Shown one piece after another: positions 1-11,278 of a stretch of DNA of 32,696 nt. The stretch is from Candidatus Cloacimonadota bacterium. GTDB lineage: Bacteria; Cloacimonadota; Cloacimonadia; Cloacimonadales; WRIO01. The notes beneath the pieces are model-generated. The model was given only the letters and a program-made list of their open reading frames with translations. It did no database searches and was not told the origin of the DNA. The stretch spans positions 1-32,696 of the forward strand of contig JAJBBH010000032.1 of assembly GCA_020532185.1 (NCBI GenBank), given 5' to 3'. Positions within the stretch are counted from its first letter, which is position 1; each line of letters starts with the position of its first letter. The translations under genes and the position numbers were made by a program.

Positions 1-1
1 C

Positions 2-1969
2 ACGGGAGAGCCCAAGAATATTTCTCTTGAAAGCTTTGATGTTTATTCATCTGATAAGCTGATTTTAAGCAGTTCAGGGTATATCAAGGATTTTGGAGAC
101 GATACAATATTTGAGGCAAATTTAACAGGAAAACTAAGTGATATTATCAATATACCTGATACTAATGCGGAACTTAATGGAGATTTTTGCTTTCAATACT
201 TTGAAGATTCTCCCACATTTAAAGCTAAATTTGCAGCAAACAATTTGGTAGTTAATAATGAAAGCTTAAATGCTCTGACAATCGATATCGAGCAACTGGA
301 TCAAGAGCTAATTATCAATGATCTCTCTTTGGGACCAAGCACCTATTTTAATATTCAAGGTAAGGGCAGCTTGGGATATAACTTGATTAGAAAGCAGTCA
401 TATGGTTCTGATGAGACATTGAACTTTGATCTAAACCTCGATGTATTGGGCTATTTACGCAAAGAAATAGAATTGGTTGATCATGTTGAGTCAAAGTTTA
501 TAGGCTTTGCAGAAATAAAAACTAACGATGAGGGAATAAATATCCAAGCAGCTGAGCTGAAAATGATAGGTGGCAAGCTGAAGCTTCAAGACCAACCTCA
601 GCTAATTAACCGAATAAATATGCACTTTATAATAGATGATAATATGCTTTATATAGTCGAGATGGGCTTTCGTATGGGGAAAGGAGGGATGTCTTTTCGT
701 AATGAAATCATGAATAACGAAGAAGATTTTGTATTGGGTAATATCAATCTTGGGCATATCTATATCAGTTCTTATAATGATGGTATTTTGCTTAATGTGC
801 CCTCATATTCTCCTAAAAATACAGTTACAAATATAGAGGTTAAGGGCAGAAATAGTAATGAATTTGAGATTAAGGGACCATTTGATGATATTCATTTAAC
901 AGGTGATTTGATCTTTAAAAATGGTACAGGAGTTTATCCAGCTAAATCAGAAAACTTGCTTAAATATGTAAATACTTTTATGACAAAAAGAGATAGGAAA
1001 AGTCAAAGATCATATTCAAATTATGAACGAATGACAGAGCAAAGACCAAGATCTGACTATCCATTTACTTTAGATTTGGTGATGAGATTTACCAACAATA
1101 TGAGATATGTTACCTATCCGCTTAATTTGCTTGTAAATCCAGACAGCTATTTGGAAATAAGCTATAAAAATGGACGTTGGGGCGTTAATTCTGCATCATT
1201 TGTATCAGAGAGTGGCGAGCTTGAAATATTTGGCACAATATTTGATGCAAATTATGTGATGGTAAAAATTACGCCATTTGACTTTTACCCAATAATTCAA
1301 GGTTCTTTTTACAAAAAGGCACCCGATGGAACAATATATTACCTTGATATAAGCTCTGATCCATCAATCGATAATTACCTGGAGTCCTTTACTTTAAGCT
1401 TGAAAAGTGATAATCTCGAAGACAAGAATATCTTTCAAATGCTTTCAAAATTACGTTATGGCAAATCATTGGATGAGATTTCAGAGCAAGGCGAGCAGGC
1501 TATTTTGCAAGATGAGGCATTGCAACTATTTGGTGTGGGCTTAGGCTCGGCATTTATTAATCCATACCTCACGCCATTTGAAACAAAGATACGAAAGTGG
1601 ATGAAATTGGATAGTTTTGATATAAATCCTGGCTTTGTTCAAAATCTTTTTAATGAATATAAGTCTGATAGCCAAACAAAACTAAAAGGGCAAGACAAAG
1701 ATATCCTGAGATTTAGCTCTTCAATTTTCTTGAATAACCTGTCTGTAAACTTTGGTAAGTATTTGAGTAATCGATTCTTTTTAAACTATGAAGCAGTCTT
1801 TCAAGAAGAGACCGATATCTTTGAAAAAAGCAATCTCTATATGTATAATAACTTTTCATTGAGATACGATTTCCCCTACAAAGTACAGGGAATATATGAG
1901 TTTAGGTTAAAGCCAAATAATAAACAAGAAGAGCATCAAATCTTCTTTATGAGAAAGTTTAAATTCTAA
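2..1969 (+). CDS. TamB-like translocation/assembly module protein, C-terminal part (5' end outside window)
   Basis: The reading frame is open from base 2 with no start codon that looks real (the first in-frame candidate is a TTG at 245), so the gene begins upstream of the window. About 655 residues are visible. They are rich in alternating beta-strand patterns. The last ~90 residues have the form seen at the end of TamB/DUF490 proteins: a 'VNFGKYLSNRFFLNYE' stretch, then a 'LRYDF' strand, and a terminal aromatic (ending KFKF). TamB proteins are long, inner-membrane-anchored beta-taco proteins that span the periplasm and move phospholipid or help outer-membrane protein assembly. The gene ends two bases from the oppositely directed lptG-like gene. 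Family assignment rests mainly on the C-terminus and general character; the exact substrate cannot be told. Confidence 0.75.
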   Translation, partial: TGEPKNISLESFDVYSSDKLILSSSGYIKDFGDDTIFEANLTGKLSDIINIPDTNAELNGDFCFQYFEDSPTFKAKFAANNLVVNNESLNALTIDIEQLDQELIINDLSLGPSTYFNIQGKGSLGYNLIRKQSYGSDETLNFDLNLDVLGYLRKEIELVDHVESKFIGFAEIKTNDEGINIQAAELKMIGGKLKLQDQPQLINRINMHFIIDDNMLYIVEMGFRMGKGGMSFRNEIMNNEEDFVLGNINLGHIYISSYNDGILLNVPSYSPKNTVTNIEVKGRNSNEFEIKGPFDDIHLTGDLIFKNGTGVYPAKSENLLKYVNTFMTKRDRKSQRSYSNYERMTEQRPRSDYPFTLDLVMRFTNNMRYVTYPLNLLVNPDSYLEISYKNGRWGVNSASFVSESGELEIFGTIFDANYVMVKITPFDFYPIIQGSFYKKAPDGTIYYLDISSDPSIDNYLESFTLSLKSDNLEDKNIFQMLSKLRYGKSLDEISEQGEQAILQDEALQLFGVGLGSAFINPYLTPFETKIRKWMKLDSFDINPGFVQNLFNEYKSDSQTKLKGQDKDILRFSSSIFLNNLSVNFGKYLSNRFFLNYEAVFQEETDIFEKSNLYMYNNFSLRYDFPYKVQGIYEFRLKPNNKQEEHQIFFMRKFKF

Positions 1970-1971
1970 TT

Positions 1972-3060
1972 CTATACTTCTGATTTGATTAAAAAGAAAA
2001 TCCCAAGAGTAAAAAAGATTAGGTTTGGAAACCAGGCAGCCCAAATTGGAGATATTACTTCATTGTAGCCTAAACTCTGGCAAATACGGAGAGTTGTGAG
2101 ATAAGCAAAACAAATTATTACACCAATTAGGAAGATCATACCGCGACCTTTGCTTCTTACAGATGTTGATGCGAGCGGAACACAAAACAATAATATGATG
2201 AAATTTGCCAAAGGGAAGCTTATTTTAGTGTATAAATCGACAAGTTGTACATGATACTTTTCTCCGATTATTTTGAGGCTTTCTATGTACTCTTTTAACT
2301 CAAAGTAATTCATTGCTAAATTTGGCTTGGCAATTTTGATAAAGTCATTTGGTGTAGCCCTAATTTCATCTATTTGTCTACGTGTTGCAAACTGGTACTT
2401 TGATAATTCTCCATTTGTAAATTCCCTGTCATAACAATATGAAAATAGCCATTTTTCACCATTCCAGACGGCATCATTGGCAGTAATCTTTCTTTGAATG
2501 CGACCATTTTTACCATCAAACTTTGTAATATCAATAGTGCGCATTATGTTTTGGTGACCATCAAAAAAGCCAATATAATAGAGATAGCCTTGCGATCCAG
2601 AATAATATATATTTGAGCGTAACTTTATGTCCTCAAGCTCTTGTTTTTTGATATCAACATTGTATATTTTACTCCTATATTCTTCAATAGGTGGCAATGC
2701 AAATTCACCTAATAAGGCGACAATTAGGCTCATTAAGATGCCTACAACAAGCAATGGGCTTACCATTCTTATAATGCTAATTCCTGCGGCTCGCATAGCA
2801 ATAGATTCGTGGTATTTGGACAATGTGTTCATCAAAAAAAGACCAGACAATAGCACAATTACAGGGCTGACAAGGATTGTTAGATAAGGTACTCGTAACA
2901 AGAAATATTTAGCTATTAGAATATAGTCATTGTCATACTTTAAAAGTCTTGGCAAACGGTCAAATACATCAATTACTATAAACATTGCCATGAAAGATAA
3001 AAGTATGATGATAAATGTGCCAAGATATTGTTTTAAAATGTATTTATCTAATATTCTCAT
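1972..3060 (-). CDS. lptG: LptF/LptG-family permease (YjgP/YjgQ), LptG-like
   Basis: A 362-residue inner-membrane protein of the YjgP/YjgQ family. An N-terminal 'LDKYILKQYL' amphipathic start is followed by three membrane segments in the first ~120 residues. A periplasmic beta-rich (jellyroll-like) domain covers about residues 135-255, and three more membrane segments lie at the C-terminus. This 3+3 topology is that of the LptB2FG transporter, which extracts lipopolysaccharide from the inner membrane. The gene follows the other permease by 5 bases and has no strong Shine-Dalgarno (SD) sequence of its own, so translational coupling is likely. The LptG rather than LptF label rests on gene order (second of the pair) and the N-terminal form. 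The cytoplasmic ATPase lptB is not in this window. It converges on the tamB-like gene with a 2-base gap. Confidence 0.85.
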   Translation of the reverse strand: MRILDKYILKQYLGTFIIILLSFMAMFIVIDVFDRLPRLLKYDNDYILIAKYFLLRVPYLTILVSPVIVLLSGLFLMNTLSKYHESIAMRAAGISIIRMVSPLLVVGILMSLIVALLGEFALPPIEEYRSKIYNVDIKKQELEDIKLRSNIYYSGSQGYLYYIGFFDGHQNIMRTIDITKFDGKNGRIQRKITANDAVWNGEKWLFSYCYDREFTNGELSKYQFATRRQIDEIRATPNDFIKIAKPNLAMNYFELKEYIESLKIIGEKYHVQLVDLYTKISFPLANFIILLFCVPLASTSVRSKGRGMIFLIGVIICFAYLTTLRICQSLGYNEVISPIWAAWFPNLIFFTLGIFFLIKSEV

Positions 3061-3065
3061 TTAAT

Positions 3066-4373
3066 TTAACCAGATATCTTACTAAAAAGTTTGCTAATTT
3101 TATTGCTCAATTTATCGAGATCAATGAGACTTTTTTCTTTATAACTTGTATAGGTTACAATTATTCCAATAAACAAGAAGATAATATTTGGCAACCACAT
3201 TGTTAAAGCAGGACTAAAATGACCACCATCAGCCAGCTGTTCACCACCAACTATCATGACATAAAAAATTAGAAAGATAGCGGCAGATACGGAAAAAGCC
3301 ATGCCTATACCGCTGGTCTTTGTCATCATACCGATCGGTGCACCAATCAAGAAGAAGACAAAACATGCAAAAGCTAACGAGTACTTTTTATACTTCTCAA
3401 CTTGATGTATGCGAATAGTCTTTTTAATCTCTTCTTTTTCTGCATTCTTTTGCTTAATTATATTTTGAGTTTTTTTTGCTTTTAATTCGGCATCTGGTAT
3501 AGAGGAGTCGCTATTCAATTCGTTTAACCTATCTTGTAATGGTTTTATTTCGCTATCGAGACGTTCGATATTCTTTTTATTTGATTCAATCAGCTCATTT
3601 ATTTGTGTCGAGCTCATTTCTCTATCACCACGATAGTTTGTTGGGCTATTATCTATCTGGAAGCCTAAATTATTCTTTATCAATGTATAATGCTTGAAAT
3701 ATCTAACTTGATATTTATTCTGTTCCTGTACATCTTTTTCATGCATTTCACCATCATATAGATCGATTTGCACACTATTGGCATTATTTTCAATTTTTAT
3801 TGTGCCTTTTTTTGCTGCAATTGTTGTTGGGAAAGATGAGCTTTCTCGATTATAGATAATAATACCGTGCAATTCATCGTCTATAACATCATTTGCATAT
3901 ATAGAAATGTTTTCAAATGTGGTGAATATACCGGGTTTAATTGCATTTACAGGCTTTCTATAGGTAACTTTTAGCATCAAGTTTTTTAGGGTATGATTTG
4001 TTTCTGGCAGTATAAAGTCATTGAAATAAGCCATTCCACCAGCAAGCAAAAATGCTGCAATATACATGTATATCATAACTTTATAAATATTGACTCCACA
4101 TGCCTTTATAGCAGTAAGCTCTTGATCTACAGCCATTCTGCCAAAAGTCATAATAGAAGTATTTAACACTGCAATGGGCACCGATAAAGCCAGTATAAAA
4201 GGCATGCTTAACGAAAATAAGCTGATAATTGTGAGCACATCCAATTGTTTTTCAATTATGATATTAAGTAAATCAATTAGCCTATCGAGCATCATAACAA
4301 AAGTTATTACGATGACAGATAAAGTAAAATGTTTGAAAGTCTCTTTTAAAAAATATCTTTCTAATATCTTCAT
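3066..4373 (-). CDS. lptF: LptF/LptG-family permease, LptF-like, with long coiled-coil insertion
   Basis: Second YjgP/YjgQ permease, 435 residues from the chosen ATG (MKILERYFLKETF). An in-frame TTG at 4391 would add six residues but overlap ligA. The ATG at 4373 is preferred because it lies one base after the ligA stop codon (TAG-A-ATG) and gives the usual family N-terminus. It has three N-terminal membrane segments, a periplasmic beta domain, three C-terminal segments and a conserved 'QELTAIKACGV' coupling-helix region. Just before the fourth membrane segment is a charged heptad-like stretch of about 80 residues (NELIESNKKNIERLDSEI and on) that should form a coiled coil; this makes the protein longer than typical LptF. 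The role is LPS export together with the downstream permease. The order ligA-lptF-lptG suggests co-transcription. Confidence 0.85.
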   Translation of the reverse strand: MKILERYFLKETFKHFTLSVIVITFVMMLDRLIDLLNIIIEKQLDVLTIISLFSLSMPFILALSVPIAVLNTSIMTFGRMAVDQELTAIKACGVNIYKVMIYMYIAAFLLAGGMAYFNDFILPETNHTLKNLMLKVTYRKPVNAIKPGIFTTFENISIYANDVIDDELHGIIIYNRESSSFPTTIAAKKGTIKIENNANSVQIDLYDGEMHEKDVQEQNKYQVRYFKHYTLIKNNLGFQIDNSPTNYRGDREMSSTQINELIESNKKNIERLDSEIKPLQDRLNELNSDSSIPDAELKAKKTQNIIKQKNAEKEEIKKTIRIHQVEKYKKYSLAFACFVFFLIGAPIGMMTKTSGIGMAFSVSAAIFLIFYVMIVGGEQLADGGHFSPALTMWLPNIIFLFIGIIVTYTSYKEKSLIDLDKLSNKISKLFSKISG

Positions 4374-4374
4374 T

Positions 4375-7640
<3,266 letters not shown>

Positions 7641-7665
7641 TTATCTATCCTTTAAATATAAATTA

Positions 7666-8736
7666 CTATGTTGTACCAAGTCTTTCATTTTTATAAGCTA
7701 TTTTCAATGAATCTATAAATTCATCTAACTCGCCATCGAGTACACCAGTTAATCGATAAGTTGTCATATTTATTCTGTGATCAGTAATTCGTGACTGAGG
7801 GAAATTATAAGTTCTAATTTTAGCACTTCTATCGCCAGTTCCTACTTGTGCTTTTCGGCTTTGTGAGATTTCTGCTTCTTGCTTTGAGATCTCGGCATCA
7901 AGTAGTCTTGATTTTAAAATAGTTAATGCTTTTGCTTTATTTTTATGCTGTGATTTTTCATCTTGGCATGTTACTACTATACCTGTTGGTAAGTGAGTAA
8001 TGCGTACTGCTGAGTCAGTTGTATTGACGCTTTGTCCGCCATTACCAGATGAACGATAAACGTCAATTCTCAAGTCGTTATCTTCGATATGAACATCAAT
8101 ATCTTCAGCTTCTGGTAATACAGCGACAGATACAGCCGAGGTATGAATTCTACCATTTGCTTCTGTATCAGGGATACGTTGCACACGATGCACACCACTT
8201 TCAAACCTCATTGTACCATACACATTATCGCCTGAAATAGCAAATATCATCTCTTTAAAACCACCCAAACCAGTTGGATTTGACGTTATAATATCAATTT
8301 TCCATTTCTTCAACTCAGCGTATCTTGTATACATGCGGTAAAGGTCTGTTACAAATAAAGCGGCTTCTTCGCCACCAGTACCTGCTCTTATTTCTACTAT
8401 TGCATTTTTGTCATCATTAGGGTCTTTTGGTGCGAGCAAATCTTTGAGCTGATCGATAATAGCAATCTGTTCTTTTTCTTTTTCTTCCAGCTCATCTTTA
8501 GCCAAAGCAATGATATCCTCATCTGATTCTGTATTTATCATTTCCTTGCTATCGTTTATTTCTTGCTGAACAGCTTTTAGCTTATTGTATGTTGTTAAAA
8601 TAGCATTTACATCATTAAACTGACGAGTTATTTTTTTAAAAGAACGTTGATCTCCCATAAGTGATGGGTCAACAACTTTATCCTTTAGTTCATCATATTC
8701 AACTTGTAGGGCTTTTAATTTAGCTTCTGGTATCAT
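7666..8736 (-). CDS. prfA: Peptide chain release factor 1
   Basis: A 356-residue class-I release factor. The GGQ peptidyl-hydrolysis motif is at residues 233-235 ('RSSGNGGQSVNTTDSA'). The codon-reading tripeptide is PDT at 189-191 ('HRVQRIPDTEANGR'), which fits the RF1-type PxT and not the SPF of RF2, so it should read UAA and UAG. Also present are the conserved 'EIRAGTGGEEAALF' and 'DEKSQHKNKAKAL' blocks. The N-terminal ~100 residues are the helical domain 1. The start ATG has AGGAG about 11 bases upstream. The usual partner prmC (GGQ methyltransferase) is not next to it. The neighbouring order rpmE, DUF1385, prfA resembles that in many Firmicutes. Confidence 0.97.
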   Translation of the reverse strand: MIPEAKLKALQVEYDELKDKVVDPSLMGDQRSFKKITRQFNDVNAILTTYNKLKAVQQEINDSKEMINTESDEDIIALAKDELEEKEKEQIAIIDQLKDLLAPKDPNDDKNAIVEIRAGTGGEEAALFVTDLYRMYTRYAELKKWKIDIITSNPTGLGGFKEMIFAISGDNVYGTMRFESGVHRVQRIPDTEANGRIHTSAVSVAVLPEAEDIDVHIEDNDLRIDVYRSSGNGGQSVNTTDSAVRITHLPTGIVVTCQDEKSQHKNKAKALTILKSRLLDAEISKQEAEISQSRKAQVGTGDRSAKIRTYNFPQSRITDHRINMTTYRLTGVLDGELDEFIDSLKIAYKNERLGTT

Positions 8737-8754
8737 GTAAAATAGCTCCTATCT

Positions 8755-9723
8755 TTAATCTTTGGTTTCCTTATCAACAAATCGTATATCTGTATATTCA
8801 CTCAAATCAAGTTCTAATGCGGCTTTCAAAGCGACTATCGCTACTTCGATCTGATCTTCACTTGGCTCTTGTGTTGTAATTTTTTGCATTGCCATGCCAG
8901 GAATAGTCATTATTTTTACTATTGGATGTTTGAGGTTTTTCTCTGATTTTTTCAAGACTTCATAAGATAAGCCAGCTATAAAAGGCAATAATAACAAGTG
9001 ATAAGCTAATCTAACAAATATTTGAGGAAAACCAAAATATCTACTCACAATGCTATCGACAATTGAATAGACCAAAATCGATATCAACAACACAAAGAAC
9101 ATGAAACTTGTTCCGCAGCGTGGGTGAATAGTTGTATACTTAACTGTGTTTTTGACATTTAGCTGTTGTTCGTGGTCGTAAGCATGCACACTTTTATGTT
9201 CAGCACCATGATATTCAAAGACTCTGTGTATATCTTTGAACTTACTAATAATCCAAATATATAAAATAAAGAACACAATTCTGATAGCCCCTGCAAAGAT
9301 ATTAAACAACCAATTATCTTTAGTCAGATTTATCCAGCTTGCCAATTGATATGGAAGAAATCCAAACAAGAGAAAAGCCAAGCCAAAAGATATGATGATT
9401 GTTAAATACTCAGTGATTTTAGCAAAAAGGCTATTTTCCTTTTTGTCTGTTTTATCTGTATCATCAAAGTCAAGCTCTGCTCGCTGTGCAGAAAAGGTCA
9501 GTGTTCCTATGCCTATTGTCATCATCTCGATAAGTGATACAAATCCTCTGATAATTGGCTGCTTATATAATGGATGTGTCTTTGTTTTAGTAACAAAGCT
9601 TTCTTTCAACACTTCAATTTGCCCACTTTTGCGTCTAATAGCTGTAGCACAATAAGCGGGACCTCTCATCATTACGCCCTCAATTACTGCTTGTCCGCCA
9701 ACCTGTATTTCTTTTTTGCTCAT
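8755..9723 (-). CDS. DUF1385 (YqhQ-type) membrane protein
   Basis: A 322-residue protein with the unmistakable DUF1385 start 'VGGQAVIEGVMMRGP' near the N-terminus, a central hydrophobic region with about four membrane segments, the 'YHGAEHKSVHAYD' motif (a histidine-rich conserved block) and 'HPRCGTSFMFFVLL'. The molecular function of this family is not established. In clostridia and relatives it lies between rpmE and prfA, and the same order is found here. A ribosome site AAGGAA lies eight bases before the ATG. A strong intrinsic terminator ends only about 17 bases upstream of the start codon, so expression must come from readthrough or from a promoter hidden in or before the hairpin. Confidence 0.92.
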   Translation of the reverse strand: MSKKEIQVGGQAVIEGVMMRGPAYCATAIRRKSGQIEVLKESFVTKTKTHPLYKQPIIRGFVSLIEMMTIGIGTLTFSAQRAELDFDDTDKTDKKENSLFAKITEYLTIIISFGLAFLLFGFLPYQLASWINLTKDNWLFNIFAGAIRIVFFILYIWIISKFKDIHRVFEYHGAEHKSVHAYDHEQQLNVKNTVKYTTIHPRCGTSFMFFVLLISILVYSIVDSIVSRYFGFPQIFVRLAYHLLLLPFIAGLSYEVLKKSEKNLKHPIVKIMTIPGMAMQKITTQEPSEDQIEVAIVALKAALELDLSEYTDIRFVDKETKD

Positions 9724-9739
9724 AATATTCCTTAAATAT

Positions 9740-9786
9740 AAAAAAAATGCATCATACTACTCTAATAGTTAAAAGTATATGATGCA
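9740..9786 (-). terminator. Intrinsic terminator after rpmE
   Basis: On the minus strand, 10 bases after the rpmE stop codon, the arms TGCATCATATAC and GTAGTATGATGCA form a stem of nine perfect pairs plus three more across a single-base bulge, with a short AT-rich loop. Eight Ts follow directly. This is a textbook rho-independent terminator. It sits immediately before the DUF1385 gene. Confidence 0.85.
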
Positions 9787-9795
9787 ATAAAAAGT

Positions 9796-10005
9796 TTAGT
9801 TATCGCTTGTTAAACCGTATTTTCTGTTGAATTTCTCTACTCTACCAGCTGTATCAAGAATCTTTTGTTTGCCAGTATAGAATGGATGGCATGCTGAGCA
9901 GATATCGACATCAAGCTTAGCGTTTGTAGAGCCAGTTTCAAATGTATTTCCACAAGCACATTTTACGGTAACTTTCTGATATTTAGGATGAATTCCGTCT
10001 TTCAT
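9796..10005 (-). CDS. rpmE: Ribosomal protein bL31
   Basis: A 69-residue protein with the usual L31 start '[19 protein letters not shown]' and the zinc-binding ('C+') cysteine set at positions 16, 18, 36 and 39 (CxC ... CxxC, followed by HPFYTG). It is a component of the 50S subunit, at the bridge with the small subunit. It has a strong ribosome site (AAGGAG, then seven bases to the ATG), its own promoter candidate upstream, and an intrinsic terminator right after the stop, so it is probably a monocistronic unit inside the larger minus-strand block. Being the zinc-binding form, it would normally be the zinc-replete paralogue; no zinc-free copy is in the window. Confidence 0.97.
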   Translation of the reverse strand: MKDGIHPKYQKVTVKCACGNTFETGSTNAKLDVDICSACHPFYTGKQKILDTAGRVEKFNRKYGLTSDN

Positions 10006-10034
10006 TTATTTCTCCTTAACTATTCATTCATTGA

Positions 10035-10070
10035 TTTAAACATCAAAAAATGTTTACATTATTTTGTCAA
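10035..10070 (-). promoter_or_regulatory. Candidate sigma70-type promoter of rpmE
   Basis: On the minus strand a perfect -35 box TTGACA (10065-10070) is followed after 17 bases by TTTGAT (10042-10047, four of six consensus bases). Predicted start is near 10035, giving a leader of about 30 bases. A 7-base inverted repeat (TAAACAT, six bases, ATGTTTA) overlaps the -10 region and may be an operator. The promoter is inferred from pattern only. Confidence 0.5.
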
Positions 10071-10118
10071 ATGATTTTTTCATATAATTTTGTTTTAATA
10101 AAACTCATGCAAGATTTG

Positions 10119-10439
10119 TCATTTACCTCTGCTTCTGACTTTTTCCTTACGTTCCTTGATTTTTTGCTCCCATTCTTCTATTTTCTCTTGTTTCTCTTTT
10201 TCATCATTAGCAATCTCAAAAAGTGTTTTCTTTGGCTTTAATTTTGGCAAAAGGTTCCATTCCATAATTATTGCATAAACCAATAAAACAACGAGCAGCA
10301 CTGCCACCGCTAAAAGCGAGACTTTTATTAGTGTTGATCCTTGTGTCATTAGAGTTTGAAGTTCTTGATATAAATGCCCTTGATTTAATGCAGCGTCAAT
10401 AATCACAAGCAGTATTATAAGAATAAATATATATTTCAT
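10119..10439 (-). CDS. Small two-segment membrane protein, unknown function
   Basis: A 106-residue protein with no family that I recognise. Residues 1-16 are hydrophobic (MKYIFILIILLVIIDA), and a second strong membrane segment lies around residues 39-62 (IKVSLLAVAVLLVVLLVYAII). The C-terminal ~30 residues are highly charged, with Glu/Lys heptads (EKQEKIEEWEQKIKERKEK) likely to form a cytoplasmic helix or coiled coil. Its start codon has a poor ribosome site of its own but overlaps, as ATGA, the stop codon of a 14-codon reading frame with a very good ribosome site, so translation may be coupled. It lies between the PQQ-like protein and rpmE in the same direction. Coding status is supported by the membrane pattern; the role is unknown. 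Confidence 0.65.
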   Translation of the reverse strand: MKYIFILIILLVIIDAALNQGHLYQELQTLMTQGSTLIKVSLLAVAVLLVVLLVYAIIMEWNLLPKLKPKKTLFEIANDEKEKQEKIEEWEQKIKERKEKVRSRGK

Positions 10440-10480
10440 AAGCCAAGACTCACAAATAATTGTCTATCATTATTAATCAT
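10436..10480 (-). CDS. Possible 14-residue leader peptide coupled to the small membrane protein
   Basis: The minus strand carries GAGAGGTG, then three As and an ATG, opening a 14-codon frame (MINNDRQLFVSLGL). Its TGA stop overlaps the ATG of the 106-residue membrane protein as ATGA. The ribosome site is far better than that of the downstream gene, which suggests that ribosomes are delivered by termination-reinitiation. It may be a true leader peptide, or a remnant of an original N-terminus lost by frameshift. A chance frame of this length is common, so the support is the ribosome site and the exact overlap only. Confidence 0.35.
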   Translation of the reverse strand: MINNDRQLFVSLGL

Positions 10481-10512
10481 TTTCACCTCTCTTTACACAA
10501 TATCGGTAAAAA

Positions 10513-11253
10513 TCAAGGTTTCTCAAGTTTTAATTTTAAAAGCTGTGTTCCTGTTACCACATATAAACTATTTTCAAAGGCATCATAATCGCTAATATGC
10601 ACGAGTTCTGAGTCAAATTCTATTGTGCTAATAAGTTGTCCCGTATCGTTATTAATCAAAGAAATAGCTCTTTTTTGAGGCAAAAAGAAGATACTAAATA
10701 GCAATCTCTTATCTTCTGCTGGTGTAATCATAAAAGGAAGTAAACTTGCACCAGTGCATTGGTTCTCAATATTTGCATAATGAGCTTTCCAGACGAGCTC
10801 ACCATCATGGCGTTTAAAGCTATAAACATAGGAGGAGTCATCGTGAACGATTGCTCTATTTCTATCTAAGAGATTAAATGACATTATTTTGTGTTCAAGC
10901 TGTTGTTTCCATTTTATCTCAGATGTCTTTTTACTATAAGCTATTATTTTATCATAAGATACAAGATACAGGTTATTTAAGTCAAAAAAGGGCTTAAGAG
11001 TGAGGTCAAAATTGATATTAGTTGACCATTCTTTTTTCAATTCAAGTGTATTGTTTTTGAGTAATATCTTCTCAAATTCAACTTGCAAGTTTTTGGGAAA
11101 GCTCTCCAGGTCTATGTTTCTAATACTTTGTTGAAACAGAAATTTGCTTTTTTCGATATGCACTTCAACTTCATTTTCTCTAAAAAAAACATAGTAAGCA
11201 GACACCAAGATAATAACGATCAACACTATCATTGTAGCAATATATCTTTTCAA
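10513..11253 (-). CDS. Membrane-anchored PQQ-like beta-propeller protein, unknown function
   Basis: A 246-residue protein. Residues 5-24 are a strong N-terminal membrane segment (signal anchor). The rest looks extracytoplasmic and has blade-like repeats with Trp-Lys signatures typical of PQQ/quinoprotein-like propellers: 'KKTSEIKWKQQL', 'RHDGELVWKAHY' and 'NDTGQLISTIEF'. Only about three or four blades are present, fewer than the seven or eight of BamB-type propellers, so the protein may oligomerise or be a shortened derivative. It lies 25 bases downstream of the radical SAM gene in the same orientation. There is no catalytic motif. It could serve as a periplasmic scaffold, but no function can be assigned from sequence. 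Confidence 0.6.
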   Translation of the reverse strand: MKRYIATMIVLIVIILVSAYYVFFRENEVEVHIEKSKFLFQQSIRNIDLESFPKNLQVEFEKILLKNNTLELKKEWSTNINFDLTLKPFFDLNNLYLVSYDKIIAYSKKTSEIKWKQQLEHKIMSFNLLDRNRAIVHDDSSYVYSFKRHDGELVWKAHYANIENQCTGASLLPFMITPAEDKRLLFSIFFLPQKRAISLINNDTGQLISTIEFDSELVHISDYDAFENSLYVVTGTQLLKLKLEKP

Positions 11254-11278
11254 TTTCCCTCCTTGCTATAACGGCATT

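Noticed and set aside
2627-3206. Plus-strand open frames opposite the lpt genes
   Set aside because: They are antisense shadows of well-supported permease genes, with no family features of their own.
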